Shown here: piece by piece, positions 1 to 5,654 of the stretch
Position numbering within the stretch: the stretch's first letter is position 1
Layout of the letters: every line of letters begins with the position of its first letter
DNA from: a bacterium
GTDB lineage: Bacteria; Armatimonadota; Zipacnadia; Zipacnadales; Zipacnadaceae
Assembly (NCBI GenBank): GCA_030607655.1
Contig: JAUWJN010000137.1
Coordinates: 1 to 6,939 of the forward strand
DNA: 6,939 nt
Direction of reading: 5' to 3'
Notes under the pieces: generated by a model
Seen by the model: only the letters and a program-made list of their open reading frames with translations
Database searches by the model: none
Told to the model about the DNA's origin: nothing
Program-made: the position numbers and the translations under genes

Positions 1-40
1 CGGCAACCGTCTGTAGAATATGGTCAAAATCGGGGAGCAT
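1..40 (-). CDS. Start of an unidentified gene downstream of ispH (partial)
   Basis: An ATG at 40-38 opens a frame that runs off the left edge of the window after 13 complete codons (MLPDFDHILQTVA). The start is supported by a perfect AGGAGG at 55-50, nine bases upstream, which overlaps the end of ispH. The ATG lies only four bases beyond the ispH stop, so the gene is very probably co-transcribed with ispH and perhaps translationally coupled to it. Thirteen residues are too few to name a family. They do not look like the usual start of ribosomal protein S1, which follows ispH in many Clostridia, but this is not a firm exclusion. Confidence 0.65.
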   Translation of the reverse strand, partial: MLPDFDHILQTVA

Positions 41-44
41 CGGC

Positions 45-899
45 TTAATCCTCCTGGTATGGGGCGGCAATCTCGCGAAGGCGGACGGCGACTGCTTCTA
101 TGGCTTGTTGAGGGGTAGAAGCGCCGCCGGTAACTCCTACCTGTTCAACTTCCTTTAACCATTCGGACTCAATCTCTTCCGCAGTTTCTATATGATAGGT
201 GGGTGTGCCCGTAGCGCGGCAAATCTGAGCCAGACGCCGCGTATTGGCGCTGTGGTAGCCGCCTACAACTATCATCAGGTCTACCTGGTGCGCGACGGTC
301 AGCGAGGCGTGCTGGCGTTTGGTGGTCGCCTCGCAGATAGTATTGGCCACTCGTAATTCGCCAGCCCGGGGCACGAGCGCGGCTACTAAGTCCTGGAGGT
401 TAGCCAGGTGCTGAGTGGTCTGACAGACTACTGCCACTTTATCCCCGAGTTGCAGGTCCGCCAGGTCCTGACAATCCTGAACGATTACGGCCTGGCCCCC
501 GGCATGGGCGACGATGGCACGAGCCTCAGGGTGATCAGGCTCGCCCAGCACTAGGACCTGATAGCCCTGCTCGGCAAAGGCCGCCGCCTCCCGCTGGACA
601 CGCGCCACAAAGGGACAGGTGGCATCAATTATCTGGATGCCGCGGGCTGGGGCTTGCTGGTACACCTCCGGGCCGGCCCCGTGGGCACGAATCATAGCCA
701 CCGCGGCCTCCGGTACCGCCACGATTTCATCGGCGACTTCCAGGCCAGCTTCGGCCAGACTCGCCACCACCTGGTGATTGTGGATAAGTGGCCCCAGGGA
801 ATAAACTTTGCCATACTCGGCAGTGGCCTCCTCGGCAAGTTGCAAAGCCCGCCGCACCCCGAAGCAGAAACCGGCTTGCTCGGCTATTATTACTTCCAC
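45..899 (-). CDS. ispH: 4-hydroxy-3-methylbut-2-enyl diphosphate reductase (IspH/LytB)
   Basis: IspH is the last enzyme of the MEP pathway. It reductively dehydroxylates HMBPP to IPP and DMAPP in the cytoplasm using a [4Fe-4S] cluster. All three cluster cysteines are visible: Cys12 (AGFCFGV), Cys95 (DATCPFV) and Cys189 (NTICEAT). Substrate-site residues of the family are also present: His40 (LIHN), His73 (RAHG), His123/Glu125 (DHPEA), Ser217/Asn219 (HSANTRRL) and Ser261 (GGASTP). I chose the GTG at 899, giving 284 residues, because homologues start with MEVIIAE-like sequence and an AGAGAGG lies five bases upstream. The longer frame from the ATG at 977 adds 26 residues unlike the family and overlaps the upstream ispA-like gene. 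The gene follows the ispA-like gene after 49 bases. Nothing suggests loss of function. Confidence 0.96.
   Translation of the reverse strand: MEVIIAEQAGFCFGVRRALQLAEEATAEYGKVYSLGPLIHNHQVVASLAEAGLEVADEIVAVPEAAVAMIRAHGAGPEVYQQAPARGIQIIDATCPFVARVQREAAAFAEQGYQVLVLGEPDHPEARAIVAHAGGQAVIVQDCQDLADLQLGDKVAVVCQTTQHLANLQDLVAALVPRAGELRVANTICEATTKRQHASLTVAHQVDLMIVVGGYHSANTRRLAQICRATGTPTYHIETAEEIESEWLKEVEQVGVTGGASTPQQAIEAVAVRLREIAAPYQED
50..55 (-). promoter_or_regulatory. Ribosome binding site of the partial left-edge gene
   Basis: On the minus strand this reads AGGAGG, a full match to the Shine-Dalgarno core, nine bases before the ATG at 40. It sits inside the last codons of ispH. It is the main evidence that a real gene begins at the left edge. 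Confidence 0.75.
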
Positions 900-904
900 G
901 TCAG

Positions 905-911
905 CCTCTCT
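905..911 (-). promoter_or_regulatory. Ribosome binding site that fixes the ispH GTG start
   Basis: The minus strand reads AGAGAGG, ending five bases before the GTG at 899. Together with conservation of the protein from that residue onward, it argues for the 284-residue form over the longer frame beginning at 977. Confidence 0.6.
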
Positions 912-948
912 GGACAACAGTATATGCGGAAGGACGGGATGGGTTGCC

Positions 949-1875
949 TCACGCCTGGCGAGTGACGATAAGGTCAATCAGCTCTTGCCAGAACTGCTGG
1001 TTACGCGGCAGTTGGGCCGCGAGCCCCTTGGCCTCCGTCGCCAGCTTCTGAACGTGCTCGCGTGCCCCGGCTAACCCCAGCAGAGCCGGGTAGGTCTGCT
1101 TGGCGGCGGCCTGGTCGGCGCCCACTGGCTTACCCAGGGTCTCTTCTTGCCCGCTGACATACAGTATATCATCGGTGGCCTGAAATAGCAGGCCCATCTT
1201 TTCGGCGTAGTTACTGATAAGCGCTATCTGTTCCTCGGTAGCCTCCGCCAATATTGCCCCGGCACGGGCGGCTGCTATGAAGAGTTTGGCGGTTTTGTTG
1301 AGGTGAATATATGCCAGCAGGTCAGCGTCCGGCTCAACACTTTCTCCGTGTATATCTGCTGCTTCGCCCCCGATAAGCCCGGCGGCGCCGGAGTAGTCGG
1401 CAAATTCGGATATAACGCGCAGCACGGCCTCGGCCTGCACGTCCGCCACCGACGCCTGCCTGGCCAGGGCACTGTAGGCCGCGATTATCAGAGCATCCCC
1501 CGCCAGCACGGCGGTAGCCTGGCCAAAGGCGGTATGACAGGAGGGTCGGCCCCGGCGCAGGGGACTGTCATCAATGGCGGGCAAGTCGTCGTGAATGAGG
1601 GTGGCGGTGTGGAGCAGCTCAAAAGCACAAGCCGTGGGGAGGGCCGCAGTCGCCGGCAGTCCGAATGTTTCCGCGGCCTGCATCACTACCAGCGGCCGCA
1701 GACGCTTGCCGCCCTGGAGGCTGTGGTGCATTGCTGCCACCACCGCGACGGTGGGCCCGGCGGAGCCAGGTAGGAAATCGGCCAGGAGGTCATCTATCTG
1801 TCGGGCAGTTTCCTGTAGAAGCTGGGGAATACTGGTGCCAGTTGGCTGCGGGCTATCCGGCGGCTTCACGTTCAT
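949..1875 (-). CDS. Polyprenyl diphosphate synthase, IspA-like (farnesyl/geranylgeranyl type) with altered motifs
   Basis: This is a trans-isoprenyl diphosphate synthase of 308 residues that condenses IPP onto allylic diphosphates. Family landmarks are GGKRLRP (55-61), the first Asp-rich motif with the two-residue insertion of the IspA type (D96-D97 to D102-D103, then LRRGRP), AGDAL (126-130), Lys194-Thr195, Gln232 (FQ) and GKPVGAD (248-254) followed by Lys259. Two signature positions differ: the second Asp-rich motif reads DDILY (235-239) instead of DDxxD, and the GQ motif before Asp174 is GE (Glu171). Ala91, five residues before the first Asp-rich motif, is small where FPP synthases usually carry an aromatic residue. 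The product could therefore be longer than FPP. It starts 20 bases after the LysM-G5 gene and has no recognisable Shine-Dalgarno, so coupling to its neighbour is likely. Family assignment is firm; the exact product is not. Confidence 0.9.
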   Translation of the reverse strand: MNVKPPDSPQPTGTSIPQLLQETARQIDDLLADFLPGSAGPTVAVVAAMHHSLQGGKRLRPLVVMQAAETFGLPATAALPTACAFELLHTATLIHDDLPAIDDSPLRRGRPSCHTAFGQATAVLAGDALIIAAYSALARQASVADVQAEAVLRVISEFADYSGAAGLIGGEAADIHGESVEPDADLLAYIHLNKTAKLFIAAARAGAILAEATEEQIALISNYAEKMGLLFQATDDILYVSGQEETLGKPVGADQAAAKQTYPALLGLAGAREHVQKLATEAKGLAAQLPRNQQFWQELIDLIVTRQA

Positions 1876-1895
1876 ATCGTTAGGGGTCTGAGAGG

Positions 1896-2912
1896 TTATT
1901 GCGTTTCGGGCGCAGCTTCCCCAGTTCCAATCATTATGATCTGAGCAATGGGCTCCTGAATAATCTCGCCCCGGAGGTCAGTCTTCCTTACTAGCTTATC
2001 GTTCTCGTAGACGCACTCGACGACTACCTTCTTTTTACCGCGCACCTCTTCGCGCACTATCCGCCGCTCGCCCTGGGGCAGAGCCGATGACTCGATCTTC
2101 TCCGGGGCGGCTTTCAATTCCTTAGTATAGGTCTTTTCCTTGACCGTTACCACGGTTATCGGAGCGGCCGGCGCCGAAACCTTGATTTTTTCGCCCGCGT
2201 ATATAGTTCGCCCCTTCAGGCCGGGATTGATTTTGAACAGTCGCGAGGCTGACATCTTAAACTGGGCGGCTATCTTGGTCGGATAGTCACCAGCTTTGAC
2301 TACATAGGTTTGGGCCCGAGTGTGGGGCTGGGAAAGTTGTTGGACGGCAGTACCAATGTCGGTGAGTATTTGGTCAACGGGCTTCTGAACGTCGGCAATC
2401 AGCACGTTCTGGCGAAACTTCGGCCGAGCCAGCAGCTTGTCTTCTTCGCTGATATACTTAGCCTGGAGGGCATCCAGAACTTTGCTAGCTAGCTCGCGTG
2501 TGGCCATCACGACAACCTCGGTGTCGTCCACCGTGATAGCCGCGGCACTAACCAGTACAGTAAGCTTAGGCGCCAGGAGCTTTATCGCCTGAGACGCTGA
2601 TAGCACCTCCCTATCCTCCACCGGCCAGCTACTATCCTCCCACTGCTGACTGAATCCTACCTCGCCGGGCAGATCGCCTTTTCCCTGCCTTAGCAGGCGG
2701 GTACGGACCTGGTCAGCGGCCGCTTTATTGGGCACCAAACATACTAGTTTGCCGTCTATGCGGATTGCGCGGGCGAAGCGGCGGCGACCGGCCAGGAGCA
2801 TAAAACCCAGGATAAAGACGATGATGAGACACAGGATCAAGCCTGCCCGATAAACCCGAATCGTTCCCTCGAGCCGCGCATAACGCCGATCTCTGCCCTC
2901 AGAATCACTCAC
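1896..2912 (-). CDS. Membrane-anchored LysM-G5 protein lacking a peptidase domain
   Basis: A 338-residue protein with a short basic cytoplasmic end, one membrane segment (about 22-42) and an extracellular remainder. Two related segments follow (IRIDGKLVCLV at 50-60 plus helix; ITVDDTEVVVMA at 126-137 plus helix). A LysM domain lies at about 201-246 (TYVVKAGDY to AGEKIKV), and LysM binds the GlcNAc backbone of peptidoglycan. A G5 domain spans about 251-330 (TVVTVKEKTY to MIGTG). This order matches the front part of Clostridia M23 peptidases of the LysM-G5-M23 type. Here, however, the frame stops eight residues after the G5 domain and ispA follows at once, so no catalytic domain is encoded. The GTG start has AAGGAGG six bases upstream. 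A wall-binding or scaffold role is inferred; no enzymatic residue is visible. Confidence 0.85.
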   Translation of the reverse strand: MSDSEGRDRRYARLEGTIRVYRAGLILCLIIVFILGFMLLAGRRRFARAIRIDGKLVCLVPNKAAADQVRTRLLRQGKGDLPGEVGFSQQWEDSSWPVEDREVLSASQAIKLLAPKLTVLVSAAAITVDDTEVVVMATRELASKVLDALQAKYISEEDKLLARPKFRQNVLIADVQKPVDQILTDIGTAVQQLSQPHTRAQTYVVKAGDYPTKIAAQFKMSASRLFKINPGLKGRTIYAGEKIKVSAPAAPITVVTVKEKTYTKELKAAPEKIESSALPQGERRIVREEVRGKKKVVVECVYENDKLVRKTDLRGEIIQEPIAQIIMIGTGEAAPETQ

Positions 2913-2918
2913 ACTTGT

Positions 2919-2925
2919 CCTCCTT
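2919..2925 (-). promoter_or_regulatory. Strong ribosome binding site of the LysM-G5 gene
   Basis: The minus strand reads AAGGAGG, six bases before the GTG at 2912. It decides the start codon and indicates independent, efficient initiation after the intergenic stretch. Confidence 0.8.
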
Positions 2926-2940
2926 GTGTACCCGCGACCT

Positions 2941-3011
2941 GCCTGCGCAGGCCGTGCCTACTTCGCCAAAGCAGCTTTAGCTGCGTCGGCTGAAAGCCTC
3001 CGGCTGCGAAG
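2941..3011 (-). repeat. Inverted-repeat-rich element, possible three-way junction
   Basis: Perfect short inverted repeats are nested here. A six-base outer stem pairs 2961-2966 (cttcgc) with 3006-3011 (gcgaag). Inside are a five-base hairpin at 2971-2984 (gcagc/gctgc, loop ttta) and one of two mutually exclusive four-base hairpins, 2988-2998 (ggct/agcc) or 2995-3005 (agcc/ggct). The second alternative abuts the outer stem exactly, giving a compact three-way junction. A 12-base palindrome (gcctgcgcaggc, 2941-2952) flanks it. No T-tract follows any hairpin on the minus strand, so it is not a standard intrinsic terminator. It could be a structured leader, an RNA-processing site or one copy of a dispersed repeat. 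Only one copy lies in this window. Confidence 0.5.
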
Positions 3012-3045
3012 ACTGAAGACCTGAGTTTACAGAGCATATAGCCCA

Positions 3046-3060
3046 ACCAGCCGCGCTGGT
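3046..3060 (-). other. Hairpin just after the ctpA stop codon
   Basis: A perfect six-base inverted repeat with a three-base loop (accagc-cgc-gctggt) begins 18 bases after the ctpA stop. It is not followed by a run of T on the minus strand, so it is at best a weak or Rho-independent-like signal. It may instead stabilise the 3' end of the upstream message. Confidence 0.35.
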
Positions 3061-3078
3061 CTGCCGGGGTAAGTGTGC

Positions 3079-4443
3079 TTATCCGGCCGCGGCTAAACTC
3101 CCTCTGAGTACCGCGGCCGCTTTCTCCACTTGCTGCTGGTGGTATTGTTCCCATTTCTCGCGACTGCGTTGTTCATCCGCGGCAAACTCAAGGGGTGGGA
3201 AGACTACGTCGGGCTTAATCCCTCTTTTGCCATCTTCAAATTCTTGGCTCAGGTCACGTTTGTTAGGAGTGAGGTAAAGGGCAGTGGATAGCACCAGGGC
3301 CGATTGGTCATTGAGTGCCATAACCGTTTGGACTTTAGACTTGCCAAAGCTGTTTTGACCTACTATCTTAGCCCGCCCGATATCCTGCAGAGCGGCGGCG
3401 ACTATTTCCGAGGCCGACGCACTGCCCCCATCTATAAGTATAACGATCGGCAGGTCTTCCGGTATGACTGTACCCGGCATAGTCTGATATGGCTGAGGTT
3501 CACCATTTCGCTCCTGCACGTAGACAACTGTCTGTTTGTCCAGAAACAGATTACACACGGATATGGCCTGTTCCAGTAGCCCGCCGCCATTGATAGACAG
3601 GTCGAGAACCAGCCCGCGTATATGCTTGTCCAGCAGCTCTTCGAGGCCAGCCTGAAGCTTACTCCCAGCTTGTTTATGGAAGAGGCGCAGCCATACATAG
3701 CCTATGTCATCGTCCAGTATCTTCGTCTCAATAATTGGTATATCCACGGCCGCCCGGACGATAGTGAGGTCAACAAGTTTGCCCTGGCGCTCTAGCCCCA
3801 CCACACCCTCCGGCCCCCCGTGACCGCCCCGCAGCAGCGTCAGCTTGACTTCTGTCCCTTCCGGCCCCCTGATGAGATTGGCGACCCGGTCCACGGTCAT
3901 ACCTCTAACTGCCTTGTCATCTACCTTAACGATGACATCGCCGGGACGCAAGTCCACCTCGGCGGCGGGACCCTCCGGGATTATGGAGACTATCACTACC
4001 TCGAAGTGCCCAAGTTCATCAATACTGTGCTGCTCCAGATAGGCCCCGATGCCTTCAAAGTGACCCTCGGCTTCGGCCTGGAATTCCTTATACTCTTGTG
4101 GGGTCATGAACCGGGTGTAGGGGTCCTCCAGTGCCGCCAGCATCCCGCGAATTGCCCCGTAGGTGAGTTTGGTGCTGTCCTCGACGGGATATACAAAGTC
4201 GTGCAGTATTCTATCGCGTACCTGCCAGAAGGTCGCCAGCGGTTGCAGATCAGTGGCGGAGGGAATGTCTTCAGCCTCTTCTACCTCGAATACCCCCGGC
4301 CCCATCTGAGCGACCCGGGCTGTCAGCCCCAGGACTGAATCCTGAGAGACACCGTACATCACCCCAGCCCCGGCCACGAACGAGCCGACCATAAGTACCA
4401 GAATAACTACGGCTAGCCAAATTCGATAAGATTTGTGTTCCAT
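3079..4443 (-). CDS. Carboxy-terminal processing serine protease, S41 family (CtpA/CtpB type), with PDZ domain
   Basis: A 454-residue secreted or membrane-tethered protease that would cleave substrates near their C-termini outside the membrane. It has an N-terminal membrane segment (about 8-30), a helical region, a PDZ domain (about 128-230, binding loop GIGAYLE at 131-137) and the S41 core. The Ser-Lys-Gln set is intact: Ser343 (GGSASASE), Lys368 (FGKSKVQ) and Gln372, with the +25/+29 spacing seen in Bacillus CtpB. The usual LDLRxNPGG segment reads LDLSINGGG (280-288), changing the Arg and Pro, and the PDZ carries a Gly-rich insertion around 206-222. It lies 24 bases after the M23 gene. A GGAGG at 4457-4461 precedes the ATG at a long spacing of 13 bases. 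FtsEX, an M23 hydrolase and an S41 protease commonly sit together in Clostridia, which suggests a wall-remodelling role. The substrate is unknown. Confidence 0.93.
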   Translation of the reverse strand: MEHKSYRIWLAVVILVLMVGSFVAGAGVMYGVSQDSVLGLTARVAQMGPGVFEVEEAEDIPSATDLQPLATFWQVRDRILHDFVYPVEDSTKLTYGAIRGMLAALEDPYTRFMTPQEYKEFQAEAEGHFEGIGAYLEQHSIDELGHFEVVIVSIIPEGPAAEVDLRPGDVIVKVDDKAVRGMTVDRVANLIRGPEGTEVKLTLLRGGHGGPEGVVGLERQGKLVDLTIVRAAVDIPIIETKILDDDIGYVWLRLFHKQAGSKLQAGLEELLDKHIRGLVLDLSINGGGLLEQAISVCNLFLDKQTVVYVQERNGEPQPYQTMPGTVIPEDLPIVILIDGGSASASEIVAAALQDIGRAKIVGQNSFGKSKVQTVMALNDQSALVLSTALYLTPNKRDLSQEFEDGKRGIKPDVVFPPLEFAADEQRSREKWEQYHQQQVEKAAAVLRGSLAAAG

Positions 4444-4467
4444 ACTTGTTCAGCAACCTCCAGTTAG

Positions 4468-5628
4468 CTAGAATGGCAAGGGATTTATGGGTTTACCGTA
4501 CTTGCGGACTCCAAAATGCAGATGGGGACCGGTGGACCAGCCCGTGCTGCCGACATAACCGATTACCTGCCCGCGGCTCACTACCTGGCCGTTGCTGACC
4601 TTTATGCGAGAGCAGTGAGCGTACATTGTCGAGATGCCGCTGCCGTGGTCAATCAGGACAGTTTTCCCATATACTCCGTACCAACCGGAGTGAACCACCA
4701 GCCCTTTGTCGGCGGCTTTGATAGGTGTGCCTGGCGGTACTCCTATATCTACACCATCGTGGAAACGCCGCGTATGAGTGATAGGGTGGATGCGCCAACC
4801 AAAATGGCTTGTTATGCGGTGGCCGGAGACCGGCCATAGTAACTTGCCGCTCCAACTGCCCACGTAGCGCTGGCCGCTCTCGCCGCGCTGCAGCCGGGCC
4901 AGCATCTGTTCGATCTGGCTGGAGGCGTGCTCCATCGCGGCCAGTTGGCGTTCCGCCTCGGCTCGGTCACTGTTGGCCTTATGGGCCAACCGCTGGGCCT
5001 CGGCCTTGCGGGCAGTTACATGATCGCGCTGCTTTCTAAGCTTGGTCTCCAGCGCGGCTCGCTGGCGCTCTTTCTCTTCCAGTTGGGCCGTTTGTCGCTC
5101 AAAGGCCTGCTTTTCGGCTACCAGGTCCATCAGCAGATACTGGTCGGTAGCGACGACACGGCGGGTAAACTCGGCTCGGTTAACAAAGTCCGCAAACGAG
5201 GTAGCCCGCAGCACCACTTCCAGATAAGTAGGCTGGTCGGCCTTGTATAGTGCCAGAATCCGCTGCTTCATCGCAGTCTGATGCTGCGACAGCCGGGCCT
5301 CGCTCGCCGCCAATTGTTCTTTGGTCTGGGATAGCTCTTTGCGGGTAGTCGCCAGTTGGCGCTGAATGTCCACCAGCGCCTCCTGGGCTTTCTCCAGTTC
5401 CTGCTGAGCAATTGACAGTCCAGTATTAGCTTCGTGCTGGGCCTTCTTAATCTCGCGCAGTTCGTTCTTTTTGGCCGTTTCCCGCCGAAAATAGCTGCGC
5501 AACTTCTCCTTCAGGCGACTCAGGCTTTGCCCCGCGGCGGGCGGGGGCACAGCCGACAGTCCGACCAGCCCGACTAGTATGGCCGCCGTTATAGTAGTGA
5601 TAACTCTATTGCGGTTTCGTGCGGTTAT
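4468..5628 (-). CDS. EnvC-like coiled-coil M23 peptidase with signal peptide, probable AUA start
   Basis: A secreted peptidoglycan hydrolase or amidase activator, the likely partner of the adjacent FtsEX. Numbered from 5628 it has 386 residues: a signal peptide (three Arg, then a hydrophobic run at about 9-26), two long coiled-coil stretches (about 36-125 and 170-248) and a C-terminal M23/LytM domain (about 262-386). Zinc ligands are complete: His290 and Asp294 (HDGVD), His369 and His371 (HLH), with His338 (YAHCS) as the further active-site His. E. coli EnvC has lost such residues. The first standard start, GTG at 5550, has no ribosome binding site and would delete the signal peptide. The same frame stays open up to a TGA at 5637, and a GAGGAG at 5638-5643 lies nine bases before an ATA codon at 5628. 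I therefore propose ATA as start; an altered ATG or a frameshift are alternatives. Confidence 0.85.
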   Translation of the reverse strand: MTARNRNRVITTITAAILVGLVGLSAVPPPAAGQSLSRLKEKLRSYFRRETAKKNELREIKKAQHEANTGLSIAQQELEKAQEALVDIQRQLATTRKELSQTKEQLAASEARLSQHQTAMKQRILALYKADQPTYLEVVLRATSFADFVNRAEFTRRVVATDQYLLMDLVAEKQAFERQTAQLEEKERQRAALETKLRKQRDHVTARKAEAQRLAHKANSDRAEAERQLAAMEHASSQIEQMLARLQRGESGQRYVGSWSGKLLWPVSGHRITSHFGWRIHPITHTRRFHDGVDIGVPPGTPIKAADKGLVVHSGWYGVYGKTVLIDHGSGISTMYAHCSRIKVSNGQVVSRGQVIGYVGSTGWSTGPHLHFGVRKYGKPINPLPF

Positions 5629-5637
5629 CGCCCTTCA

Positions 5638-5643
5638 CTCCTC
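5638..5643 (-). promoter_or_regulatory. Ribosome binding site pointing to an ATA start for the M23 gene
   Basis: The minus strand reads GAGGAG, placed nine bases before the ATA at 5628 and 11 bases after the ftsX stop. The only standard start near it, a GTG at 5638-5636, overlaps the motif itself and opens a frame that stops after ten codons. The site therefore fits the ATA best. Confidence 0.55.
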
Positions 5644-5654
5644 GTACTGTTGCG

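Noticed and set aside
45..977. Longer IspH beginning at the ATG at 977
   Set aside because: The extra 26 residues do not resemble the family and overlap the end of the prenyl synthase; the GTG at 899 has a ribosome binding site and matches the conserved N-terminus.
2941..3060. Intrinsic terminator between ctpA and the LysM-G5 gene
   Set aside because: Several hairpins exist but none is followed by a T-tract on the minus strand.
3011..3078. Promoter for the LysM-G5 gene
   Set aside because: AT-rich hexamers (TATATG, TAAACT on the minus strand) occur, but no -35-like hexamer sits at a 16-18 base spacing.
2909..3154. 81-codon minus-strand frame across the ctpA end and the intergenic stretch
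   Set aside because: It reads out of frame through the ctpA C-terminus, has Arg/Gly/Ser-rich low-information sequence and no ribosome binding site; the inverted repeats explain the region better.
3820..4338. 172-codon plus-strand frame opposite the S41 protease
   Set aside because: It lies entirely within a well-supported protease gene and shows no recognisable motif.
5606..5638. Ten-codon leader peptide from the GTG at 5638
   Set aside because: The GTG overlaps its only possible ribosome binding site; it is retained only as evidence for a possible indel joining it to the M23 frame.
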